This document shows, piece by piece, positions 36,213-44,124 of a stretch of 64,000 bases of DNA. The notes below the pieces were generated by a model. It did not search any database. It saw only the letters and a list, made by a program, of their open reading frames with translations, and was not told the origin of the DNA. Each line of letters starts with the position of its first letter. Within the stretch, counting starts at the first letter, position 1. This DNA comes from [Leptolyngbya] sp. PCC 7376 (GTDB taxonomy: Bacteria; Cyanobacteriota; Cyanobacteriia; Cyanobacteriales; MRBY01): assembly GCF_000316605.1 (NCBI RefSeq), contig NC_019683.1, positions 2,588,036 to 2,652,035 of the forward strand, written 5' to 3'. A program made the translations under genes and the position numbers.

Positions 36213-37285
36213 TATGAATCAAACTCCTCTGTGAAATGGGCAGGTTCAACCGGAGTGCCGGGTCGGTTCGGGATTGATGCAACGAAAATTTGAGTGCCTT
36301 CGACCTTCACATTGAATGTCGGAACTTTCTCAGTGAAGGGTGGCGGAGAAGAACCGTTGTCTGGATAGTATTGATACGCATGCCAAGGACAGGTAACGCA
36401 ACCATCGATTATTTTGCCTTCGCCAAGGGGGCCATTCTGGTGTTGGCAGACATTAGAAATAGCGGAGATTTTACCGTCGTATTTAAAGATAGCCACTCGC
36501 TCACCAGCAATCACAACAATTTTGGCGCGATTTTCAGGAATTTCATCGACAGTACAAGCGGCAACATAGCCTTCGGCATCGGCTTGAAGTGTGTGCTTAG
36601 CTTTACCAAAAGGCCAACTCCCATCAGTCTTAGCTTCCTTGAGTCCGGCGATGAGATGAAGTCCTACCACAGTGACAAAACCAACGCCGACTAAGGCGGT
36701 CATTAATGGGTGACGATTTGTTTCTAGTGCACCCAGGATTACGTGACTGACAAGGAGACCATAGGCGACATAAACGCCCATGTGTAAAGCTTTCCAAATT
36801 GGAGGAGTCAAATTAACCAACCAGAAGTCATGGCTCGTAACGGCCATAAAGAGGAATATGACTAAGGCGATCGCCCCTAAGCTCTCGAAGGGAAAGCGAA
36901 TAAAAGAGGTGTAGTTTGTATTACTGACAAACAGACTGACGATCGGCTTCAGATTCCCGAAGTCGTGATACCACCCTAATGTTTCCTTGGCATGGAGCAC
37001 ACCGAGGGCAAACATGGTAACGCCCATATGGCGGCGATTGTAGAGTAGTGGAAGAAACTTGGGGAACAGTCGGCAAAGGGGACCAATGGCCAAAATAATG
37101 TGGAGCAGGATAAATCCGGCAGAGCCATAATCGCGAATCCAAATCCCCTTCAGATCTAAACTCGAACCACCGCTCTTGGCGATCGCCTCAAACACAAATA
37201 AATAAGCAATGACTGACGCCCACAAAATGACGTCATAGATAATGACCTGTCGATTCCATTGAATAGATTTATAGGCAACACTCAT
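36212..37285 (-). CDS. Ferric-reductase-like haem membrane protein with C-terminal Rieske domain
   Basis: 357 residues. The N-terminal 220 residues contain about six membrane helices with histidines in pairs (His62, His98, His168 and His181 are candidates) typical of the ferric-reductase-like transmembrane / cytochrome-b fold. A soluble C-terminal domain (residues 240-345) is Rieske type: Cys280-x-His282 (VCQHQNGPLGEG) and Cys299-x2-His302 (VTCPWHAYQY). The arrangement would carry electrons between a membrane quinone or haem and a soluble 2Fe-2S centre. It is the central gene of a four-gene operon (38128 down to 35445). MsrQ is a fold relative but has no Rieske domain. Confidence 0.85.
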   Translation of the reverse strand: MSVAYKSIQWNRQVIIYDVILWASVIAYLFVFEAIAKSGGSSLDLKGIWIRDYGSAGFILLHIILAIGPLCRLFPKFLPLLYNRRHMGVTMFALGVLHAKETLGWYHDFGNLKPIVSLFVSNTNYTSFIRFPFESLGAIALVIFLFMAVTSHDFWLVNLTPPIWKALHMGVYVAYGLLVSHVILGALETNRHPLMTALVGVGFVTVVGLHLIAGLKEAKTDGSWPFGKAKHTLQADAEGYVAACTVDEIPENRAKIVVIAGERVAIFKYDGKISAISNVCQHQNGPLGEGKIIDGCVTCPWHAYQYYPDNGSSPPPFTEKVPTFNVKVEGTQIFVASIPNRPGTPVEPAHFTEEFDS

Positions 37286-37337
37286 AGAAAACTCCGATGG
37301 AAAATTCCGATGGAAAACAAAACCAACTTCACTGGGA

Positions 37338-37844
37338 TTAGAGTTGTGTCAAAGATGCTGAAATCGGGAATGCAGCTTGTATAGCTTGTCTACCTTGACT
37401 GTAGATCAACAAATATCCGTCTTTCCCCACGATTGCATCTGGCACACTAAATTGCCGTTGAGCTGAACCGGATAATCGGCCAAGTAGTAGGGCGCTATCA
37501 CCAATTTCTTCTGGTGCTTCCGCAGCGCCATCCCAGTAAATCAATAGATCTGGTTGTCTCAGATCCCACCGAGGTTTGAGGGTGAGAATGACTTTGTCAT
37601 CTTCTTGGGTATAGGTTATGGCGTTAAATTGACTCGATTTACCGAGGTCTTCAGAAGCTATCTTTTCACCTAGCTCACTATCTGCAACCAAGGCATAGCC
37701 ATCTTGTTCAAAGAGGATCTGCGCCGACTCATCCGATGGTAGATATTGGGGACGAAATATAAAGCCAAATAATAGGATCAAAGGCAGGGCGATCGCCAAG
37801 ATCGAGCTAGCGGCCAAATGGGTCTGTCGTCGGGAAAGGAGCAT
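37338..37844 (-). CDS. Hypothetical single-pass membrane protein of the haem-Rieske operon
   Basis: 168 residues. One N-terminal membrane helix (residues 10-30, LAASSILAIALPLILLFGFIF) is followed by an extracytoplasmic beta-rich domain (QDDKVILTLKPRWDLRQPDLLIYWDGAAEAPEEIGDSALLLGRLSG ... DGYLLIYSQGRQAI). No cysteines are present in the soluble part. I do not recognise a family. It is 52 bp upstream of the haem-Rieske gene and 2 bp downstream of the two-helix protein, so all four are probably one transcript. Confidence 0.72.
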   Translation of the reverse strand: MLLSRRQTHLAASSILAIALPLILLFGFIFRPQYLPSDESAQILFEQDGYALVADSELGEKIASEDLGKSSQFNAITYTQEDDKVILTLKPRWDLRQPDLLIYWDGAAEAPEEIGDSALLLGRLSGSAQRQFSVPDAIVGKDGYLLIYSQGRQAIQAAFPISASLTQL

Positions 37845-37846
37845 CT

Positions 37847-38128
37847 TTAACCTCCTGAAACAGGTGCTTGTTTCGCTGCAATGCGATGGGCATTTTTCTC
37901 AGTGGGATGTTGTTTACCCTTTAGTAGTCGAATGGCAAACAAAGGCCAAAACAAAACAACACCCGGAATAATGATCAATCGAAATCCGATCGCCCATCCT
38001 GTAGCCGCTGGGTCGACCCGTTTGATCAGAAATGTGACAAAGGGAATCGAAAAAACTAGCCCAGCGATCACGTAGGCGGTTATTAATTGCAGCGTCCATT
38101 CAACAATGCTGATAGCAAAGTTATTCAT
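37847..38128 (-). CDS. Small two-helix membrane protein of the haem-Rieske operon
   Basis: 93 residues with two membrane helices (TLQLITAYVIAGLVFSIPFVTFLI and WAIGFRLIIIPGVVLFWPLFAIRLL). A helix-turn-helix of this shape suggests a membrane subunit of the complex made with the haem-Rieske protein. No cofactor residue is obvious. It is the first gene of the operon; the promoter should lie in 38129-38250. Confidence 0.75.
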   Translation of the reverse strand: MNNFAISIVEWTLQLITAYVIAGLVFSIPFVTFLIKRVDPAATGWAIGFRLIIIPGVVLFWPLFAIRLLKGKQHPTEKNAHRIAAKQAPVSGG

Positions 38129-38572
38129 TGAATACCTCTTAATCCGACTCGATATTCATGAAAAACAGTCGTATTGAGCCGCTTTGTTGATCTATTAAAG
38201 AGTAAGACTAGAATGATGACCTATGAGCAAACACAATGCATTGAGACATATTTCTTTAAAATAATAAAAATTGCTTTTAAATCCCTTTCTTTTCTGACCA
38301 TGGTCGACATTTTGGTCAAGGATAAATCTGAGTGCCTTCACCAGGTACGCCCTGAAATAATGAGAATTGCCTAAAAAACAGCTTAAATAGACCTTAAAAT
38401 GCGATCCATTCAAGATGCTAAATACTTCAAAAAAAGGAATCTTAATTCGATTTTTTATTGATTTTCTGAGGAGAGATTGGCAAAAAAACTTTTTTAAACA
38501 TCCATATTCTAGACATATTAAAATGATCAATGGATTTCATGAAAATCGTTGTGAAGCCAGATCCTTTTCAAG
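38129..38572. other. Intergenic region before the IS982 remnants
   Basis: About 440 AT-rich bases with no convincing gene. It must include the promoter of the haem-Rieske operon (reading left). Weak ORFs on both strands have no features. Confidence 0.4.
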
Positions 38573-38599
38573 GTGAGTTCGGGATAAGAAATCAAGGTT

Positions 38600-39205
38600 C
38601 TAATCAAGTTTTAGAGAAGGTTTCTTAGGCTGATGACAGTAGGCAATGAGACCACAAAGCAAGTTGACACAAAAATTGGCAGGACTGCGGTGGCGAGAAT
38701 GTTCAATCTGAGAAATTTTCTTCAGTTGGTCAATGACTGTCTCAATTAAAGCTCGCTTACGAGCCAGAACTTTGTCACGCCAAAGCATCAAGTGATTCTT
38801 CATATTGCGACGAGGCTTAGCTAGAAGCCTCACATCATATTCTTCTTGCAAATACTGTGCCAGAGCTTGAGAGACGTAACTTTTATCTGCAAAGACTTTT
38901 CTCGATAACTCTTTCAAAAGCTCCACGGCTGGTTTTCTGTCATCAGTGTTACCAGGCGTGACTTTCACATTGAGTAATTCTCCACAGTCATTGATAACCA
39001 GATGTAGTTTGAAGCCAAAGAACCAACCCACAGAGGTTTTACCTCGAGCGGCATGACCTTCAAAAACGTGATGTTGAGATATACGACGGTTATGACAGAC
39101 ATTGATGCCACTAGCATCAATGAAACTAATGCCTGTGCATTGGCCATAACAGTGGCGCCAATAGATGCACAGCGGTACTAATGTTAAGGCATCCATTCCA
39201 CAAAG
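38600..39205 (-). pseudogene. IS982-family transposase, 5'-truncated
   Basis: The remaining 198 residues cover the DDE-type core: GISFIDASGINVCHNRRIS, GWFFGFKLHLVINDCGELLNV, VFADKSYVS and the C-terminal [42 protein letters not shown]...[10 protein letters not shown], all typical of IS982. About 90 N-terminal residues are missing. A further relic of the family (FVEWM in the neighbouring frame) just before the apparent start suggests a one-base shift there. It is inactive in this state. Confidence 0.85.
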
Positions 39206-39206
39206 C

Positions 39207-39446
39207 TATGATGTGAGGCTTCTAGCTAAGCCTCGTCGCAATATGAAGAATCACTTGATGCTTTGGCGTGACAAAGTTCTGGCTCGTAAGCGAGCTTTAA
39301 TTGAGACAGTCATTGACCAACTGAAGAAAATTTCTCAGATTGAACATTCTCGCCATCGCAATCCTGCCAATTTTTGTGTCAACTTGCTGTGTGGTCTCAT
39401 TGCCTATTGTCATCAGCCAAAGAAACCCTCTCTTCAGCTTGATTAG
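39207..39446 (+). pseudogene. IS982-family transposase, C-terminal fragment in inverse orientation
   Basis: The 3' third of a transposase nearly identical in protein to the left copy (differences Arg/Ser-Asn and Lys-Gln near the end). It starts abruptly at [13 protein letters not shown] at the breakpoint and ends at the same stop codon position. Confidence 0.85.
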
Positions 39447-39528
39447 AACCTTTATTCCTTATCCCGAACTCACGTTAATACTTATTTGATGGTTTCAATA
39501 TCTGTAGCGATGTTTGGGTATCCTGTTG

Positions 39529-39909
39529 TCAGGAGAATACAATTGCGAGATTATATTCCAAACAAAGATCCACAAAGGCTTTTGCCACTACATATCTAGA
39601 ATATTCTGAATGTTCCCATGGCTGATCACTGCGTTGTAAACTATCGAAGTCTGGCCATTCAGCATATGATAACCGTTGTTTTACTTCTTGATGTGTCAGC
39701 CAAGTATTGGATCTTGGTAACCCAGCTATTTCAGCGATTACGTAACAGCAGGCAGTGGAATCAAGCCATCCGGTCCTGAAATCTCCACAAACTGGAATCT
39801 TCAACTCCGCAAGCTCAGCAGCCTTGTTTTCGAATGCAGCCAAAATTGTAGGAACATCCACATCGCTCAGATATCCTAAGTCTGGAACAAATGCATCTGC
39901 ATCAACCAC
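39529..39909 (-). CDS. Hypothetical protein, possible immunity-type
   Basis: 126 residues from a GTG start that follows a TAA codon directly and is preceded by AAGGGG. It is acidic and Trp-containing (GYLSDVDVPTILAAFENKAAEL, LDSTACCYVIAEIAGLPRSNTW, WPDFDSLQRSDQPWEHSEYSRYVVAKAFVDLCLEY). No signal peptide or membrane segment. Size, acidity and location in a run of single minus-strand genes recall immunity proteins of contact-dependent toxin loci, but I cannot name a family. Confidence 0.6.
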   Translation of the reverse strand: MVDADAFVPDLGYLSDVDVPTILAAFENKAAELAELKIPVCGDFRTGWLDSTACCYVIAEIAGLPRSNTWLTHQEVKQRLSYAEWPDFDSLQRSDQPWEHSEYSRYVVAKAFVDLCLEYNLAIVFS

Positions 39910-39980
39910 TTACTTGCCCCTTAATATAAACATCACTGGAAATTAAGACTAGAATTTGCCATTAGTATTTGGATGGATAG

Positions 39981-40106
39981 GCGATCGCCCTCCGAAAAGC
40001 AATGCTTGCAACCCTCATCGAATTTGCAGATGATCCTGACGACCCAGCACTCTGGGCAATCCCAAATCTTTGGGCTGCACCCACTCTTATTGGCGAATCC
40101 TTGTAA
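39981..40106 (+). repeat. CHAT-tail repeat, copy A (HIP1-bordered, encodes 34-residue peptide)
   Basis: Starts at a HIP1 octamer directly after an in-frame TAG and has an ATG at 40002 and TAA at 40104. The encoded peptide begins MLATLIEFADDPDDPA and ends LWAAPTLIGESL. The preceding in-frame codons read AIALRKA. The sequence resembles the last residues of CHAT domains (ALRxAx...W.A.TLIG). An IS630 end follows 16 bp after the stop. Related copies lie at 41676 and 43471. Confidence 0.8.
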
Positions 40107-40122
40107 AGGAAATAATAGCAAG

Positions 40123-41129
40123 TATAGCAATTTCTAGTCGAGTGAGGTGCAATAGCAGCAATGTGTAAACCAGCATCGAATATCATCAAGGGTAATCTTG
40201 GAAAAAGCTACCTCAATTGCCTTGTCTAGAGCTAGATAAGTTCTTGCCCCGATACTTTTCAAGGTACTTTTCAACTTTGACCAGCAATTTTCAATGGGTG
40301 AAAAATCTGGAGAATAGGGAGGAAGGTAAATCAACTTAGCTCCCACGGCCTCAATCATTGTGCGTACTGACTCTCCTAAATGAATCGAACAGTTATCCAT
40401 CACCACACATGCTCCCGCCCATAAGTTTGGTATTAACTTCTGGCTGATGAATGCTTCAAAGGTTAATCCATCCGTACTCCCCAGCAGATGATAATTAGCG
40501 ACCATTCCCTTGAAGCCTAATGCTCCAATCAAAGAAACATTCTTGCCTCGTTTACTGGATTTCGGACTATAAGCTCGTTTCCCTTTCTCAGAACGTGCCC
40601 TCAGTCTTGTCATGGCTAAGTTCACGCCCGATTCATCGATAAAAATCAAGTTTTTCGCTAGAGTCGCTTGCATTTTCTGCCAAAAATCATATCTGGCTTG
40701 TTGCACTCGTTTTGTCGCCTTAAGGTCTGGATAGAATGTTTTTTTTGAGGCTATATCCCATTCTTCTTAAGGTGCGATGCATGGTGCTATTGGCCACACG
40801 GAGACCAGTGCGTTTCTCCATCTCATCACATAGTTCCGCTAGCGTCGCATCGTTTTTCTTGGTGAGCAACTGGCGCAATATTGTTTGATTGCTCTTCGTT
40901 TAATTTGGGAGGTGTTTGTTGGCTTCGTTTTTTCGGAGCAATCGACCCTGTCAGTCGTTTTTGGTCGAGGAGCTTTTGTACAAAACTTTTCGCCACTCCA
41001 AATTGTCGGGCAAGACTACTTTGACTCACACCACCCCTTTCGTAGGCATCCACTATTTCTGTCTTAAGTCTAATGAGTAGGCTTTCGGCAAGATGCTACT
41101 TTCTTCCTCACCAGTCAACTCACCTATAC
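40123..41129. mobile_element. IS630-family insertion sequence, decayed
   Basis: About 1 kb between TA-containing ends: AGTATAG... at the left and ...CTATACT at the right, with similar GAGTGAGG / CCTCACC motifs further inside. Insertion at TA is typical of IS630. It carries one minus-strand transposase pseudogene. Confidence 0.7.
40134..41091 (-). pseudogene. IS630-family transposase with several frameshifts
   Basis: An N-terminal helix-turn-helix (ERGGVSQSSLARQFGVAKSFVQKLL) and a C-terminal DDE core (FIDESGVNLAM, VVMDNCSIH, LPPYSPDFSPIENCWSKLK) are recognisable. They are separated by frame changes at about 40898 and at an A8 run (40739-40746), and the first residues (LPKAYSLDLRQK) are in yet another frame. 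At least three shifts make it a pseudogene, although its catalytic residues survive. Confidence 0.85.
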
Positions 41130-41235
41130 TACTTCATACACCTTGCTAGGCTGAAATTTGCTGTAAGCTTTACTTGTATTAATTGTCCCAATGCAAAAGT
41201 GATATGTGAACTACATCTGTTAGTTATGTTCCTGG

Positions 41236-41520
41236 CTAGCAATATTTATTGATAAATTCATTAATTTCACGATCACTTGCTTTCCAATCCTCACCACGAC
41301 ATTCAATGAGTTTTATTAATGCCAATAATTCGAGAGGAGCTTCACCTACCACTTCTAGTTTCCCATTTGTCGCTTTCCATATTTGTGTTTGATTCTCAGT
41401 ATCTTTGACTGAAATCTCGAATCCTAGACTTACCAAAGATAGGTAGGCTGGCACTTCAGTATTTCCTGTATAAGCTATCCTCATTGGCTTCATTTTTACA
41501 GCCTCATAATGAATATTCAT
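41236..41520 (-). CDS. Hypothetical small protein, possible immunity-type
   Basis: 94 residues, start ATG at 41520. Contains RIAYTGNTEVPAYLSLVSLGFEISV, a likely strand pair, then a tail with EDWKASDREINEFINKYC. No membrane or export signal. No known family recognised. It lies alone on the minus strand between the IS630 and repeat copy B. Confidence 0.55.
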   Translation of the reverse strand: MNIHYEAVKMKPMRIAYTGNTEVPAYLSLVSLGFEISVKDTENQTQIWKATNGKLEVVGEAPLELLALIKLIECRGEDWKASDREINEFINKYC

Positions 41521-41675
41521 ACTATATGTTTTGCTAGAAATCCCCTGATTTATATATTATTCTATTACAAACTCCAAGGCATTTATTATTATTCAGTGAT
41601 ATAGAATATTCGAGTTCGAATAAACTCAGTGCATGTATTTTATATTCTTAACAAATAAACTAGAAAATAATATCA

Positions 41676-41801
41676 GCGATCACCCTCCGACAAGCCATGC
41701 TATCAACCCTCATCGAATTTGCCGATGATCCCGATGATCCGGCACTCTGGGCAACACCAAATCTCTGGGCAGCTCCGACTCTCATTGGTGAATCAATCTA
41801 G
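41676..41801 (+). repeat. CHAT-tail repeat, copy B
   Basis: Same unit as copy A, with ATG at 41697 and TAG at 41799. The peptide begins MLSTLIEFADDPDDPA and ends LWAAPTLIGESI. Most differences from copies A and C are at third codon positions. A HIP1-like site with one change (GCGATCAC) marks the start, and homology with copy C continues past the stop to another HIP1-like site at 41814-41824. Confidence 0.8.
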
Positions 41802-41843
41802 ATAAAAGAATGGGGTGATCGCCCTTTGATTTACCTCAGAAAT

Positions 41844-42365
41844 TTAGCAGTGTTCGGCATTTAAGCTATGCTCCATCTTTCTGACCACAAGATCGCGGAC
41901 TTTTGCAGAGAGAAAGTGTGATGGAATGTACTTCAAACTGTACGAATGTCGTGATGGTCTAATCGTTTCTTTGACAAATTTAAAAATTATCCGAGCATGT
42001 CTTTTATCCCATGCCCACAAAATTCTGCCTCGGATTTTCCATTGCCAATATGCATCACTAGGCCAATTTAATTTGTGTTTTTTATTTGAGTGGCAGTGAG
42101 AACATTGAACCAAACCATTCGTCAGTAAAGGATAACCACCATAAACTGAATCACCTCCACCTCGAAGATATTGGCCTGAGCCTGAAGGTGTTTTCCAACG
42201 GACTTGAGAAGGAAATCTTTCGATAACAGTCCAACCACCCCACTGATGCATTGGTCGAGTGTCATCAGGGCAAATCTCGTTTTTCGACAAGAATTCAAAT
42301 GGCTCTTCAAATTTGGCGAGGCCGCCGCAGTTGGGGCACTTTATCTCTATTGGCTGATATTTCAT
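41844..42365 (-). CDS. Hypothetical protein with two Cys pairs (zinc-ribbon-like)
   Basis: 173 residues. Cys11 and Cys14 (KCPNCGGLAKF) and a second pair (VQCSHCHSNKKHKLNWP, near residue 98) suggest one zinc ribbon split by a 75-residue insert. The C-terminal half is basic and aromatic (YWQWKIRGRILWAWDKRHARIIFKFVKETIRPSRHSYSLKYIP), perhaps a nucleic-acid-binding region. No exact family is known to me. It stands in the run of minus-strand single genes and may be a toxin/immunity relative or a regulator; this is open. Confidence 0.6.
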   Translation of the reverse strand: MKYQPIEIKCPNCGGLAKFEEPFEFLSKNEICPDDTRPMHQWGGWTVIERFPSQVRWKTPSGSGQYLRGGGDSVYGGYPLLTNGLVQCSHCHSNKKHKLNWPSDAYWQWKIRGRILWAWDKRHARIIFKFVKETIRPSRHSYSLKYIPSHFLSAKVRDLVVRKMEHSLNAEHC

Positions 42366-42745
42366 TTGAAGGCCGAACTATCACTAAGGTCTTACTCCCT
42401 AATTTACGTGTAGTGCCACCGAAAATTGGCAAGTTCTCAAACTGATTTAGGCTTTTATTGTTAATCCTGAATACTCTCGGAAGTAATATTGTTAGATGTA
42501 TTTATTTCCGAAAGGCAGGTATCTTTTATTTTTTGTCGAATAGGGAGCGATCGCCTCAAGTCTAGAAAGTATGGGCACTTATTTTATTTTTGATTGGGCA
42601 TTGTTTAGTATTGGCGATCGCCCATTTCTAAAACTGCTTTGGCAAAATGCTTCTCCATTCATAAGGATGAGAAAGTGCCACATTAGAGACGCTAAGTATT
42701 CGTAACCTTTGGCTTGAAGCCTCGCGAAATTCAGCCAAATCCGAC

Positions 42746-43333
42746 TCAAACACACATAGGCTCTTGAAAAAAACTGATAAACCAGATGTAATCCTCTGTG
42801 CTGATCCATTCATAAGACATTGCGATTCCCTCATCCATGCAATAGGTAACTGTATGGAGTGTGCCTTGTAATAGCTCTGGCTGGAGTATTTGTCGATCAA
42901 CAGGAGATATTGAAGGAGGTCGATAACCAAAAATAGATTCAAATACATCATCAAAGATATCTATTGAATTGGCTGAAGGTTCGAATCGCTCTACTGGAAT
43001 ATTAAAGCCTGCACCATCTTGGTGGACACGAACACTCACGGCTTGATCGTTGGTAAACCTGACCGATAATCTTAAGTCTTCTGCATTATTGAAAAAAGAT
43101 CTTATTTTTCCAGGGCTGTAGGTGTAGGTTACGTGGCGATCACCTTCGGCATGGGTCAAAGTCAAGCGAGTCCAGTACTGACCAAAGTACCGTTCGATAG
43201 CAGTGGGATTTTCGCCAAAGATTTGGCGATCGCCAGAGATGACAGAGGACTGTAAACCAGTAACAAGGAAAGTACTCAAGCCGAAAACTGTGAGAGCTTG
43301 GGCGGCATATTGTCGCCACATTTTGCAATTCAT
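42746..43333 (-). CDS. Secreted hypothetical protein, possibly C-terminally frameshifted
   Basis: About 195 residues from an ATG at 43333 (17 codons inside the longest frame). An N-terminal hydrophobic segment (QYAAQALTVFGLSTFLVTGLQSSVIS) acts as a signal or anchor; the remaining domain is beta-rich (VTYTYSPGKIRSFFNN, LRLSVRFTNDQAVSVRVH, VTYCMDEGIAMSYEWI). The frame ends at 42746 just after a T7 run (minus strand). In the -1 or +1 frame another 38 sensible residues follow (FESDLAEFREASSQRL...PYEWRSILPKQF, ending at 42628), so the true protein may be longer or the gene broken. Confidence 0.55.
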   Translation of the reverse strand: MNCKMWRQYAAQALTVFGLSTFLVTGLQSSVISGDRQIFGENPTAIERYFGQYWTRLTLTHAEGDRHVTYTYSPGKIRSFFNNAEDLRLSVRFTNDQAVSVRVHQDGAGFNIPVERFEPSANSIDIFDDVFESIFGYRPPSISPVDRQILQPELLQGTLHTVTYCMDEGIAMSYEWISTEDYIWFISFFQEPMCV

Positions 43334-43470
43334 ACGCTCATCAGTTAAAGAGTTATCAGCGGTTACTGAAGCGAAAAATCCCATCTTGTTTCACCTTCTT
43401 AATAGGTAGTAAGCCTCAATTCTTTATAACCTATCCAATATTTAGGTTTTCTAATATCGCGATCAGATAG

Positions 43471-43596
43471 GCGATCGCCCTTCGACAAACAATGCTTGCA
43501 ACCCTCATTGAGTTTGCAGATAAGCCTGATGACCTAGTACTTTGGGCAACACCAAATCTCTGGGCCGCACCAACCCTCATTGGTGAATCAATCTAG
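43471..43596 (+). repeat. CHAT-tail repeat, copy C
   Basis: Third copy. It starts at a HIP1 octamer after an in-frame TAG, with ATG at 43492 and TAG at 43594. The peptide begins MLATLIEFADKPDDLV and ends LWAAPTLIGESI. It shares the after-stop segment with copy B up to a HIP1-like site (about 43609-43621). Confidence 0.8.
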
Positions 43597-43687
43597 ATAA
43601 GTGAATGTGGCGATCAATCCCAACCAGTTATTGGAAATTTCATTTATATCTCAATAACTATTGAGCAATATTCATTTCCATGATGCT

Positions 43688-43942
43688 TTAATTAATCTTT
43701 TTCTCTAAATTAGAAATGGTGACTGAAACAGCTTTGGTCTGGCAATTAACTCTCGCAGAACTAATGACAATTGCTTCCTCTGGCCGCTCTCGTGGAATAT
43801 ATAGCTCAAAAATCCGAGCATTATCTTCAAAGAATACTCCTAATACAAGACTGTCTTGCCATGTCTCAGGAAATTCATAGTCTTCAAGGGCTTTTCTTGT
43901 TGCTATCCGAGCAATTTCTTGCAGCTCATCTAGTTCTTTCAT
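43688..43942 (-). CDS. Hypothetical small acidic protein, possible immunity-type
   Basis: 84 residues with an ATG start and a GTAGAG ribosome site. A helix (ELDELQEIARIATRKALEDYEF) precedes beta strands (SLVLGVFFEDNARIFELYIPRERPEEAIVISSARVN). No Cys cluster apart from one residue. Similar alpha-beta small proteins are often antitoxin or immunity proteins; no family is assigned. It sits between repeat copy C and the SUKH gene. Confidence 0.55.
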   Translation of the reverse strand: MKELDELQEIARIATRKALEDYEFPETWQDSLVLGVFFEDNARIFELYIPRERPEEAIVISSARVNCQTKAVSVTISNLEKKIN

Positions 43943-44124
43943 CTCTACAAAAGTGTCTTTATCTTTTTCTATAAATGTAGCTTTTTATGCATAGTTTAGC
44001 TTTTTATTATTCTGGAATATTTTAAACTGATTACGGTTGTTTTATCATTGGTCTACTTTTATTTTTATTGGCTAATTATCTTAAATGGCGAAAGTTTTCC
44101 CGGTGTGGTTGATTCCCAATTTTT

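Larger units (their letters stand above)
38573..39473. mobile_element. Head-to-head pair of truncated IS982-family elements
   Basis: Two partial copies in opposite orientation. Their 3' ends point outward and share the terminal sequence GTGAGTTCGGGATAAG (38573-38588) and its complement (39458-39473). About 267 bp of each arm is closely similar. The left copy keeps about two thirds of the transposase, the right copy only its last third, and they meet at about 39206 with no bases that belong to neither. No target duplication was seen at the outer ends. Confidence 0.8.

Noticed and set aside
39981-43621. Integron-like attC sites for the ~125-bp repeats
   Set aside because: Size would fit, but the units are not palindromic, lack GTTRRRY/RYYYAAC core sites, and no integrase gene is present; the third-position pattern points to coding sequence.
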